Positions 1 through 10,354 of a stretch of DNA of 59,840 nucleotides are shown here, one piece after another. The stretch is taken from the NCBI GenBank assembly GCA_000695325.1, contig AVPN01000209.1:2943-62782 (forward strand), given 5' to 3'. Both the position numbers and the translations under genes were made by a program. The notes below the pieces were generated by a model. That model worked only from the letters and a program-made list of their open reading frames with translations. It was not told where the DNA came from and did not search any database. This DNA comes from Pleurobrachia bachei (lineage: Eukaryota > Ctenophora > Tentaculata > Cydippida > Pleurobrachiidae). How positions within the stretch are numbered: position 1 is the first letter of the stretch; every line of letters begins with the position of its first letter.

Positions 1-37
1 TCTCTCTCTCTCTCTCTTTCTCTCTCTCACTCTCTCG
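1..37. repeat. (CT)n simple repeat
   Basis: A pyrimidine dinucleotide tract opens the window. From 38 to 387 I see no coding exon; this is probably the upstream region and 5' UTR of the glutamate receptor gene. Confidence 0.8.
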
Positions 38-387
38 TTTCTCCACCGTTTTCTTAATTCGGTGGTACGTACATACTTCCTCCACAGCTCTGCCCTGTAG
101 TGTTGTGTGCACTACTTGCAGCTTGTACCATGGCCCACATATTTAATAGTAAAAATAAGTTGATCCACTTCAATTATTACAAGCAGCATGTAAATCTTTA
201 TTTTTTTCCTTGTTTTCCTCGATTACCGTTTTATTCCTGATCGATAAAATTACAATTTAAATATTGCCACTTTCATTAGAATTACCAGAGCACATTATCT
301 TAGTCAAATTGTGCAACACATATCTGGTATCCAGCTGATCAACAATACTTCATGATGTCTCTCTACTGATTCACGGATGGAATTGGA

Positions 388-3300
388 ATGGCTCGAGGCA
401 TAATTCAGAAACTCCTCCTATTCTCCCTCATCCAACCGCTTATCCAACAGGCTGCCTACTCCAACACCGCCTCACCCAATAGAGTCCACGTTGGTAAGTT
501 GAGTGTCAATTCGGTCTCTCTTCACCTCGCTCTATAGACTTAGAGGTGAAGAGAGATACATATTCTCTATTAAAACTCCAATTACTACCTGGACCGCGGG
601 AAACAGGGTCGAGTAAGGCAACATAACATACCACCAACACTCACTAGTGACTAGTGTGTAGCTAAAAATGTTAGTAACACTCACACTCACACAGGACTGA
701 TCCTGGTGAATGATGAGAGAGAGCAGTTGTACCTAAATGTGGCGAACATGGCCCGTGATCAGATCCGGGAGATGAAAAATGCTCTATTGAGGTGGACTTA
801 CATTGAGATAGTTAATAGGAGCATTGGGAACTCACCCCGGGAAGCTGTTCAGGAAGGTGAGGCAGATAACTGATCCATCGATAAACAGTCGGACCCTGTT
901 TTACTGGGAAAAACGCTTTCTCCCGTGTATCCCGGCCGGGATACACGGGAGCTGGAAGCGTTTTCCCCGGTAAGTCGGGGTCCGATTTTTTTGCTGAACA
1001 ACGAAACTAGCCTTCATTTTTTATATTTTTGACACCTCTCATTGCACTTTCTCTAATCAGTGCCACGCATTTTCAAATTCCTCAAATTTCAGCATGCGCC
1101 CTGCTTGAGAAAGGAGTGAGTGTGATCATATTCCCGGGACCCTCGAATCTAGTGTCAACGGTAGCTGACATTGCCAACAGTTATGGGGTACCTGTCATAG
1201 CACCTACTGCTTCTGATCCCTTCCTTATCAACCCCTCATTTAGACCACTTCTCCTACAGATGCCACCGACAGGTATAATAGACGAAACAGGAAACCAGTC
1301 ACATTGTTTCTGAAGAAAATAATATTTTATTTTGCCTTCCGGCTAGTTCACATTTTCCACCTTCTTTAATCAGTTAAGTGGAAACGGTAAACTACCTAGA
1401 ATTTAAAAAATATATTATTCTCATTCAGATAAGTACCAGTCAGCAGCGATTGCCTCCATACTTAATTACTACGAATGGATTTACTTCTCAATATTGACCA
1501 GTTATGATAGTTACGGTGAGTTAATAACTGATCGTAGAAAGGCCATGGACTTTCCCAATATTCGAGTTGGGAACTGATCGAGGAAAGGCTATAGGGTCTC
1601 CCCGATTCGAGTTGGGAAGCTCTCATTTTAAAGGCCAAAGTCTATGGCGCGTAGACCCTTCCCAATTTGAAAATTTACTCCTCAAATTTCATAGCTTGTA
1701 CTCAATATAAGTTCGTGTGCAGGTATTAACGGAATGTTAAAGCTACAGCAGATTGCCTCAGATAACAACTGGAAGATTCACAACACCCAACATTTTAATG
1801 TACCAAAAGATATCACCCAAATGGACGTCAGGTTAGTTTTCAAGCATGATAATATATCATCCGAAATTTTATTTCCCTTATTTACCCGAGTTTACAAAAA
1901 GGGAGAACAATTGTTTCACAAAATTAATTTATCATCAGCTCCAAATCTTGTTTTCCCCCTTGTTTGATTTTCTTGAAGTCGACCCACTGAAAGTGAAAGT
2001 CTTTTTGAACACTAACAACAGCTGCAGCATGTTAATTAATGGTATCTATAATTCCAGTGAAGAGTTAGCAGTCATCAAGAAATCCGAAGCAAGGATAATC
2101 ATTTTGAACTGTCAGGCTGGAGTCGCCAGACGGGTACTGACATTCGCTGAAGAGTAAGTTCTAGAAGTAGATTAGTTATATGTACTGACAAGGGAGTGGG
2201 TTACTTCGTTTCCAAGTTCTGGAGGGGCCGGTAGCATGACAATATCTATATCTGTTATAGTGCTAACACCAAAACAAGCAAATAAAACACTTTTCTGCTA
2301 ACAAACTATTATCGAAAAGGTGGAATAAAACCCGTTCATATAGAGAATTGGTTGTACCAGGACTATTAATAATTCAATTAACTTGACCCCCTTCAGGAAG
2401 GGGTTGCTAGATGACGGTTACATGTGGATAGTAACGGATGCAGTAGTGGGAAATCAGGAAGAATTCACGGAGAGGAAAGTATCCAAAACCAACTGGAATG
2501 GAATTCTTGGAACGTTGCCGAGTTTTAGGAACGATGTTGATAGTATGTATCATTATTATGTCGTGGAATACGAGAGGAGATTTAAGGTATTTGAAACTAA
2601 AAGCTTGCTAAACGAATTAGGAATACGGATCGGATGCGGGTACCAGGTACTAATACTATCGTATCACCTACCTATACAAATTCATTCATTTACGATAAAA
2701 ACACGTTTTTTCTCCAGGGCCCAGGTTCATTGGATAAATTAAAACAAAACGCCTTCGCCACCATGGTTTATGATTCAGTTTTCATTTTCGCGCATGCTCT
2801 AAATGCCTATCTTGAGCAGGTTTGTGTTTATCGGCGTTTGGATTAAGGTTTAGACTCTGGAGTCTGACATATGACCTATGACCATGTATAGTTCTTCGGC
2901 AAAGCAACAATAATATTTAATCCAAAGTGGTTGCTGAATGCTGACAAGTTTTTACACATTCCCAGGGACTTGGATTAACGGAGATGAAGATTTCTTGTAT
3001 GAACACACGATGTAATAGAGATGGTACCTCTACATTCGGAGATAAGGATGCCCAATACTGGCCCTTTGGTCGAGACCTCTTCGCCAATCTTACCAAGGTA
3101 CCGCCTGGGCAAAAAAACGTATGGTACGCCGAACTTCATATCTCCCAGGCGGTTTTCATTATCTGAGCCTATATATGGGTCTATATCTGATCTTTTTCAA
3201 GCAATTGCTTAAGCGGTCGTCTTCATTGATTCTGAGGTTCTTAACTTCCTCTTCCTAACCCCTGTTTTACCCTGTAGGTCGACTACAACGGTGCTAGTAG

Positions 3301-3660
3301 ACGATACACTTTTAACAGCACAGGGGAGTCTCAGAACTTCAAATTCGCTATCATGAACTTTCAGGAGGACAGCACTTTTAAAGAGGTAACGTACTACGTT
3401 ACCATAGCAACAATGAGAGTGGCAGTAACGCGTTACCATGATAACTGACTCACGCGATAACCAAGTGATTCACGCGTTTCCTGAATTTATCACGCGATAC
3501 ATTTCCCCGATAGGTAGCAACATTTGAGCCTGGTTTAGACCAGATGCGGTGTCAAGACCTCAATTGTTCTCGAGTTATATTCATGGGGGGAGCAAAGAGG
3601 AAGCCCGAGTATAAGCCCAAGAATCTAAAAGGAAGAATGCTAACGCTGGGAATCAACGTG
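388..3660 (+). CDS. Ionotropic glutamate receptor, exons 1-11 (amino-terminal domain)
   Basis: Start ATG at 388 begins a signal peptide (MARGIIQKLLLFSLIQ). GT-AG exons by eye: 388-493, 695-856, 1093-1272, 1429-1515, 1723-1831, 2058-2153, 2397-2646, 2718-2819, 2966-3097, 3278-3385, 3514-3660. All phases close. The product is a bilobed periplasmic-binding-protein-like domain typical of iGluR subunits, with VHVGLILVNDE, VSVIIFPGPSN, PVIAPTASD, EWIYFSILTSYDSYG, MWIVTDAVVG and VYDSVFIFAHALNAYL. The last exon runs into GRMLTLGINV, the usual entry to ligand-binding lobe S1. It then needs exon 12 (EHPFISERQ), present in three downstream copies. The domain directs subunit assembly at the cell surface. 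Splice sites are inferred, not transcript-proven. Confidence 0.88.
886..985. mobile_element. Short MITE-like palindrome with CAGTCGGACC ends
   Basis: The left end reads CAGTCGGACCCTG and the right end ends GGGGTCCGA, in inverted orientation. The interior is a near-perfect palindrome around CCCGGCCGGG. It shares ends with elements at 20862, 22816 and 45340. It sits in receptor intron 2. The right end is slightly degraded, so its target-site duplication is unclear. Confidence 0.55.
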
Positions 3661-4263
3661 GTAAGTAGCGTGTCATTCATGTATCATGGCAGTTACTTTT
3701 GATATTTTTGCTGTGTCTAGTAGAGCTGTGTTATATGCATATAGACTCCATTTTGCCTGTTAACACTTTGTCGGGATAACAATGTCTAGTACACATCTCT
3801 AGTCTATTATACTTTACTTGATCCTCGGATCACACAAACATTCAAAATAAAAGTGGTGCTTCATAATTCTCGCATATAATGTGCTACACATCCCCGCCTA
3901 TTGTTCAATAAACACATAATACTTAACCAACGAACACTATACTATTATAATAGTCGTGGATTAGTAAAACAAAGAGAGAATAATCGTAAAAAGATGTGAT
4001 TCTTAGCAGGCCAATGTTTTTTATTGTAAAACCTATAAGTATAAGACAAAAAGTAGAGTTTTCCAGGATTTCATTAGGCCCCTTTGTCATGTTCATTATC
4101 TCCCTCACACCGCGCCTCCCATACAATGCAATATGGTGTGATGCACGGGGTTGGGGGATTCTTTTCAATATGAATTCGAGTTGTGATAAAAGTGCATAAT
4201 TATAGCAAAATTAGCATCTACAAGATTGCCTTCTCGTGCATCTGGCACGACCCATACTGGTAC

Positions 4264-4270
4264 TATAAAA
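4264..4270 (+). promoter_or_regulatory. TATA box of the nested cathepsin gene
   Basis: TATAAAA lies 44 bases upstream of the cathepsin ATG at 4308. That leaves room for a start site near 4290-4295 and a very short 5' UTR. It suggests the nested protease has its own promoter inside the receptor intron. The pseudogene copy at 9000 lacks this region. Confidence 0.6.
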
Positions 4271-4307
4271 CCTAGAGTTTCCCATCACTCAACAACACAA
4301 ACACAAC

Positions 4308-5573
4308 ATGAAGTTCCTGATCGTTCTCCTGTTCGCCCTGGCCTCCGCTAAAGATGATGGACTGCAGTTTATTCTCCAAAGTCCCACCAAGACCCTGGAG
4401 CTCTACAAGAAGTTCAAGGGAGAGCAAAACTTCCAGTTTAGCTCTGCCGAGGAAGGAATGAGGTTCCGGATGTTCAAATTGAGCGCTCACTTCGTAGCCA
4501 GTGAGAACGATGTCAAGGGAGAGACCGCCCACTTCGCACTCAACATGTTCTCCACGATGACTGAGGCAGAGAAGCAGCGATACCAGGGACTAAATGCCAC
4601 CGGACACTCACCCAATCTGCCCAACCTGAGGAGCCGAAGGGCCGTTGTTCCTGAACAGAAACTCTGGATGAACGAGGGTAAGGTGACTGCTGTCAAGAAC
4701 CAGGGTTCCTGTGGATCTTGCTGGACTTTTGGAGCGGTAGGAGGATTGGAGACCAGGTACGCCATTAAGAGTGGTGTCCTCAGGAATTTCGCCGAGCAGG
4801 AGTACCTGGACTGTGTCTACGAGGGACAGAAGAATGGCTGTAATGGAGGATGGCCAGATCACTGCTACACCCACTCTGCTGAAAATGGAAGGCTGGCTGC
4901 TGCCTCTGATTACCCCTACGCTGCTTCTGATGGTGGATGCAATGTTGGTTCTATCCCTAACGCCCTGGTCGCTGCCAAGATGTCAGGATACACCTCGGTA
5001 GGTTACGGGGAGACTGCTTGTATTGCTGCTTTAGCTGAAGGATCCGTGTCCATGGCCATAGAGGTTACAAACAGATTCCAGTCTTACTCCAGTGGGGTCC
5101 TCAAGGACACCACCTGTACTGGCAACGTCAACCACGCCGTTACTGGGGTCGGTTACACTCCCGACTATGTTGTTGTTAAGAACTCCTGGGGGACCGCCTG
5201 GGGAGACGGAGGATTTATCAAGATGACCCGAAACCATCATAACTGTGATCTATGGAATTATGTTAATTACGCTGATCTAACCGCCACAGGAGTACCAGAT
5301 ACCTCTGCTGCGGATACCGCTACCAGCTACGATCCCCTCAAGACTAACAGTGAAGATATAGCGGTTCCCTGTGAGAACTCGCTCGGAGACTCCACCTGCA
5401 AGAGTTATGATGACCAGTACGGATACTGTGCCGAGGCCTGGTTTGCTGAGGACTACTGCAGGAAGTACTGTGGCACGTGCACCCCGGATGAGGAGGGAGG
5501 TGATGATGGGGAGTGTGCTAGTGGTACTGTGAGGTGCGATGATGGGGTCTGTCGACACGAGCACATGTGCTAA
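4308..5573 (+). CDS. Cathepsin L-like cysteine protease with ShKT tail, intronless, nested in receptor intron 11
   Basis: Single 421-residue ORF. Order: signal peptide (about 1-15), I29-type inhibitory propeptide (about 25-95), dibasic RSRR at 108-111 as a likely maturation site, then a C1A papain-fold domain. Catalytic signature QGSCGSCW gives Gln132 and nucleophile Cys138; VNHAV gives His276; KNSWG gives Asn292. All residues needed for activity are present. A six-cysteine ShKT-like module follows (Cys355, 364, 374, 384, 388, 391), then a short Cys-rich end (CASGTVRCDDGVCRHEHMC). The ShKT tail is an addition to the usual ~330-residue cathepsin L plan. It is presumably secreted or lysosomal. 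It lies on the same strand as the receptor between exons 11 and 12, with its own TATA box. No introns are seen. Confidence 0.93.
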   Translation: MKFLIVLLFALASAKDDGLQFILQSPTKTLELYKKFKGEQNFQFSSAEEGMRFRMFKLSAHFVASENDVKGETAHFALNMFSTMTEAEKQRYQGLNATGHSPNLPNLRSRRAVVPEQKLWMNEGKVTAVKNQGSCGSCWTFGAVGGLETRYAIKSGVLRNFAEQEYLDCVYEGQKNGCNGGWPDHCYTHSAENGRLAAASDYPYAASDGGCNVGSIPNALVAAKMSGYTSVGYGETACIAALAEGSVSMAIEVTNRFQSYSSGVLKDTTCTGNVNHAVTGVGYTPDYVVVKNSWGTAWGDGGFIKMTRNHHNCDLWNYVNYADLTATGVPDTSAADTATSYDPLKTNSEDIAVPCENSLGDSTCKSYDDQYGYCAEAWFAEDYCRKYCGTCTPDEEGGDDGECASGTVRCDDGVCRHEHMC

Positions 5574-5825
5574 ACTATACTGATTTGATTTAGATTACCT
5601 GCATTGTTAAAATGATTTTATTAGAATCAGAGATGACTTTTTCATTCTTTTCATTCATCCTTGAAAATGATCGCCAAATCACTTTATCGAACGATCGATA
5701 AATTAATTTGGTACAAACCAACAAACACAATTCCTATTATACATGGGCACTAGTATTCAAGATATGTATCTGTTTTGGGAAACCGCTCCGGATTAATGAT
5801 TTAACAAACTGTGTCCTCCCCCCAG

Positions 5826-8800
5826 GAACACCCCTTCATCTCGGAACGACAAGTCGTGTGTAGGGAGTGGGAGTGTCTCGGTCACGTACCAAAGGGTTGG
5901 ACACCCACAATCCTATCCAAGATAGAAGGGGATGATATCCTCTTGTCTTCCACGTGTAATCGAACTGAACAGGACATGTGTAAAGCGACCGATTGTGAGA
6001 AACACAGCACGAATTGTACTGTTCCCGCTGTGGACTATGATCTTTGGTGCATGGTGAGTTTTCAGTTTTAATACCGGATATTATCGACTTACACAGCTGT
6101 ATCCTGTATCCTGTATACAGAATAATGAAGCGGTATGTCGGCGCAGCTGCAGAGCCCGTTTTGTGATTCCAGGTCGCGCTTAGATATTGGACCTAGGGTA
6201 TTGAAGAAATGTGTTTATGGAGGCCCAGCCCGCCCCAGCAGTAGAGTAATTCGAGTGATCTGATGCCACATTATAACACACTATAATATACCTCCTATAG
6301 GGTTCATTGTGTACACATTGTAACTACACACAACAAAGTGAGGATGAGTGTTTGCCCTGTGAGGGTAGCGAGTGTATGAATTGTGATGAAATAACGTGTT
6401 ACCATGGCTACTGTATACAACTCGTAGAGAAAATTGCATCGGTAAGAATTATAATTGGAATACATTACACTGCTCTACTGATTCGCGCTAATTTGGAGAA
6501 ATTCTTCTTGCACACGCCCACGCCCTTTTTATATCAAGGCTATTTCTATAAAAATAATGAAAATTTCAGGAGTTGGAGTTCAACTATACGTTTGTGCGGC
6601 CTCTTGATGGGCAATGGGGAGGGTACTCAGAGATCAATGGAACTGGAACCTGGAATGGTCTGGTTAAGGATCTTTTAGATAAGGTGAGATGAGCCGGGTC
6701 TAAAAATCTAAAATGCTACTGACAAGTTAACGCTTTCTTTTCGTCAGCGGATTGATATAGCAACGGTTCATTTCTCTATAAACGCCCAACGAGAGAAATA
6801 CATTGACTTCAGCGTGCCTTTCATGCAAGTGGGTGAGTAGTGAGACATTTTGAATCTCTTGGCAATGGGAAAAGGCTTAAATGCTATCTGTTTGACTCTT
6901 GGCAATCTAAATCTCTTTGGACCAAAGACTTTGGTGTCACCCGCGCCAACCCGATCATAGCGCACTGTTTGATTTCATTCTGAACTGATCCAGTTCTTTA
7001 TCTTCTATTCATCAGGTTTGGCCGTGGTAGTGAGAGCAGAGGTTGATGGGAGTAACGAGTACTTCTTCCTTCAACCTTTCGATCCGGATGTCTGGTGAGT
7101 ATCACGCAAATAACGCGTGAGAATTCTCTCAGATAACGCGAGTGTGTTTTATATCTCACGCGTGACTAACTATCTCACTCACGCGTGACCTAGGTACTGC
7201 GTGATGTTGAGTGCATTTCTTATCACTATCATTGTGTGCGTGTACAACAAAATATCACCCTACGGACTTTACGGACGGAAAATGCACGCTCTGATGACGT
7301 GTCGCTGTGAAGTCTGCAAAATTCGACAGCGAAAGGCAAAGGTGAGATTTACAAAATACTAAATTGTTGAATTTGACGTGAAACCTCCAGGCAAATACAT
7401 GACAAACAATCCTTTCCCAACCCTAGAACAAGAGTAGAAGTTTGATAAAATGGCAGAGTTACCAGTGTCTGGTTGAGGAGGTAGATAACTATGGGGAGGA
7501 TCGATTGGGTAAGATACGATCATGATATTATTAATAGCTGAGTCTATAATAGTTCCTAGAATTCTTCCAAACTCTGAGAATATATTGTTTAGTAAACAAA
7601 GTTTACTCTCTTCATTTCTTGGTTGAGGCGATACCACCCCAATCTTTTGTACTGTGTAGTTGGGTGAACCCGGCCAATCACCAACTCGACCTCCCTGTCA
7701 GGCCAATGCTCTGACCACAGTTCTCGCGCGCTCTTCTTTGAGAGAAGCGAGAATCGGGTCAGGCCAATGCTCTGACAGCGACCTCCCCACCTAGAGGCCC
7801 TCTCGATCTACGGCTCCGTAAATTCCCCCACCCCTTCCTAGAGGCCCTCTCGATCTACGGCTCCGTAATGCTGATTGACAGTAGTTTTCTAAAACAAGGC
7901 GTCATTTACGGTGCCTCGTCCAGTACTAGTGGCAGGATGTTGTTGTCCTGTATTTGGTACTTTGTTATTATCCTCTTTTCCATGTACGTCGCTAACTTGG
8001 CCGCCTTCTTCACAGGTTAACATTGTGTGTGGTTACCATGGTAACATTGTGTGGTTACCATGTGGTTACCATGGTAACATTGTGTGTATTGTATCCCTGT
8101 TTGTATCGGTGAGGAAGGCGGCATGGTTGGCGAGTGTACAAAAATGGAGAAGTCACATCCCGAATTCATCCAGCTCATTTCGACTCCACAATTGGTAACC
8201 ATGGTAACCAGCGTACAGTTACCCCATAGTAACCAGCGTAGTTACACCAGCCCCCTTCCCCTCTAGAGTGGTTGAACATGGGTAACTCTGCTTGGCTGGT
8301 GGTTGCCTCTCTGCTCCAACAAGGACCTGTAGAGGGTGCACCCTACTGTCTCAGTGGCAGAACCATCCTATCAGTTTGGTGGTTTTTCATGATGATCCTT
8401 ATTGCTATGTACACTGCCAACCTCGCTGCCTTCCTCACCGGTACTGATATTATGTAGCACGATTTCTCTGATTCACCCCTCATGGTGACATACCAGCCTG
8501 GTGTTTTTCTGTGTTTTTAGATACTTTGGGTTTTAGCATTATTCACACATGAAAGCTTGTACCGTGTATATCTGAGCAAGCTGCAGCTCACAAACCTCTA
8601 CTTCTAGCTCTCCATTTCCAACTATCCCTCTCCCTTGCAGTAACGAGAATGAAGGCGGGTATCAAGGACGTGGAGGACCTACTGACACAAAACAAGCTAA
8701 AATGGGGAACAGTCAACTCTACTAACCCGGAAACACTGTTAAAGGGAAGCGAGAAGGTCGAATATAAGAAGCTGGCTGATAATTTGGATAACGTCGATAA

Positions 8801-8999
8801 TGCAGAAAAGGGGATAGAGCGGGTTGCAAAGGTATAAAATACGTCGCTTGGTCAGATTGAGTTACTGTATATTTCCAGTTCATACCACTTTCCTTTCCTT
8901 ATTGAACCCTGTAAGAGCAAATTTACCATATTTGAAATATATGATTCAATTGTTCTATAGGAGAACTATGCGTTTATCTACGAGAGTGCGTATCTGGAG
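5826..8999 (+). CDS. iGluR ligand-binding/pore cassette a (exons 12-21a)
   Basis: Exons: 5826-6053, 6301-6441, 6570-6683, 6748-6832, 7016-7094, 7194-7341, 7427-7508, then 7842-8015 or 8267-8440, then 8641-8831, then 8961-8999. S1 is cysteine-rich. INAQREKYIDF carries the Arg that in AMPA receptors (R485) binds the ligand alpha-carboxylate. M1 is WYCVMLSAFLITIIVCVY. S2 starts VTRMKAGIKDVEDLL, and FIYESAYLE carries the Glu equivalent to GluA2 E705. Both ligand-clamping residues therefore survive, consistent with an amino-acid agonist. The cassette is about 4.5 kb and is repeated downstream. Its last exon runs in frame into truncated cathepsin sequence at 9000, so this cassette alone lacks the end of S2 and M4. 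A complete subunit needs splicing from 8831 to the later copy of exon 21 at 15440 (both phase 0). Confidence 0.85.
7791..7820 (+). repeat. Duplicated 3' splice site and exon start upstream of exon 19A
   Basis: The first 30 bases from the acceptor into exon 19A occur here and again at 7838-7867, about 47 bp apart, as a small tandem duplication. Use of the upstream AG (7793-7794) would read 15 codons and meet a stop before the real exon. It could therefore act as a decoy or poison acceptor. The copy is not present before exon 19A of cassette c. Confidence 0.7.
7842..8015 (+). CDS. iGluR alternative pore exon 19A (Lys at Q/R-site position), cassette a
   Basis: 174 nt, phase 1 in and phase 1 out, bounded by TAG/ and /GTTAAC. 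It encodes pore loop M2 plus M3: DSSFLKQGVIYG followed by MYVANLAAFF. Aligned to AMPA FMQQG, the first Gln (Q/R site) is Lys here. M3 matches the conserved SYTANLAAF gate with two changes. Exon 19B, immediately downstream, has the same length and phases and encodes the same region. A transcript with both would stay in frame but carry two pore/gate units, so exclusive use is expected. Confidence 0.82.
8016..8266. repeat. Palindromic GTTACCATGGTAAC cluster between the two pore exons
   Basis: The intron between exons 19A and 19B holds several exact or near copies of the self-complementary GTTACCATGGTAAC (about 8032-8078 and 8196-8232) and related GTAACCAG runs near 8220-8245. The pre-mRNA could fold in competing ways here. 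The same arrangement, with more copies, recurs at 13803-13946 in cassette c. A splicing role is inference; such palindromes also occur elsewhere in the window without exon pairs. Confidence 0.7.
8267..8440 (+). CDS. iGluR alternative pore exon 19B (Gln at Q/R-site position), cassette a
   Basis: 174 nt, phase 1 in and phase 1 out, after CTCTAG/ and before /GTACTG. It encodes GNSAWLVVASLLQQGPVEG, then SVWWFFMMILIAMYTANLAA and FLT. This is the canonical form: pore-helix Trp, QQG with Gln at the Q/R site, and a near-consensus M3 gate. It replaces or is replaced by exon 19A. Confidence 0.87.
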
Positions 9000-10113
9000 A
9001 TGAGGTTCAGGCTGTTCAAACTGAACGCCCACTTCGTAGCCAGTGAGAACGATGTCGAGGGAGAGACTGCCTACTTCGCGCTCAACATGTTCTCCACGAT
9101 GACTGAGGCAGAGAAACAGCGATATCAGGGACTAAACGCCACCGGACACTCTCCCAATCTGCCCAACCTGAGGAGCCGAAGGGCCGTTGTTCCTGACCAG
9201 AAACTCTGGATGAACGAGGGTAAGGTGACTGCTGTCAAGAACCAGGGTTCCTGTGGATCTTGCTGGACTTTTGGAGCGGTAGGAGGGCTGGAGACCAGGT
9301 ACGCTATTAAGAGTGGTGTTCTCAGGAACTTCGCCGAGCAGGAGTACCTGGACTGTGTCTACGAGGGACAGAAGAATGGCTGTAATGGAGGATGGCCAGA
9401 TCACTGCTACACCCACTCTGCTGAAAATGGAAGGCTGGCTGCTGCCTCTGATTACTCCTACGCTGCTTCTGATGGTGGATGCAATGTTGGTTCTACCCCT
9501 AACGCCCTGGTCGCTGCCAAGATCTCAGGATACACCTCGGTGGGGTACGGAGAAACTGCCTGTATTGCTGCTCTTGCTGAAGGGTCTGTATCCATGGAAA
9601 TCGAGGTTACAAACAGATTCCAGTCCTACTCCAGTGGGGTACAAGGACACCACCTGTACTGGCAGGGTCAACCACGCCGTTACTTGAGTCGGTTACACTC
9701 CCGACTATGTTGTTGTAAAGAACTCCTGGGGAACCGCCTGGGGAGACGGAGGATTTATCAAGATGACCCGAAACCATCATAACTGTGATCTATGGAATTA
9801 TGTTAACTATGCTGATCTGACCGCCACAGGAGTACCAGATACCTCTGCTGCGGATACCGCTACTAGCTACGACCCCCTCAAAACCAACAGTGAAGATATA
9901 GCGGTTCCCTGTGAGAACTCGCTCGGAGACTCCACGTGCAAGAGTTACGATGACCAGTATGGGTACTGTGCCGAGGCCTGGTTTGCTGAGGACTACTGCA
10001 GGAAGTACTGTGGAGAGTGCACTGAGGAGGAGGGTGGAGGTGATAATGGGGAGTGTGCTAGTGGTACTGTGAGGTGCGATGATGGAGTCTGCCGACACGA
10101 GCACATGTGTTAA
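9000..10113 (+). pseudogene. 5'-truncated, frameshifted copy of the cathepsin gene
   Basis: Begins exactly at the Met equivalent to residue 51 of the intact gene, directly fused to receptor exon 21a. It lacks the TATA box, signal peptide and first half of the propeptide. It stays open through the catalytic Cys (QGSCGSCW) to about 9640. A 2-base deletion relative to the intact copy then shifts frame, and a TGA replaces a Gly codon near the catalytic His motif. The frame resumes at 9763 with the end of the protease and the ShKT-like tail. Elsewhere it is nearly identical to 4457-5573, so the duplication is recent. Confidence 0.9.
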
Positions 10114-10354
10114 GCTATACTAATGGAATTAAGAGCAGATTTGATTTAGATTACCTGCATTGTTAAAATGATTTTATTAGAATCAGAAATGACTTTTTCA
10201 TTCTTTTCAATCATCCTTGAAAATGATCGCCAAATCACTTTAGTCAAACAAACCAACAAACGTCAAACACCATTCCTTCAGCTTCACTAGTATTCTAATA
10301 TCTGTTTTGGGAAATCACTCCAAATATATTTTACCATCCCGCGTCCTCCCCCAG

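Noticed and set aside
8084-8266. Open frame between pore exons 19A and 19B as a third exon
   Set aside because: No family similarity, no phase-compatible splice sites, and it lies in repetitive palindromic intron.
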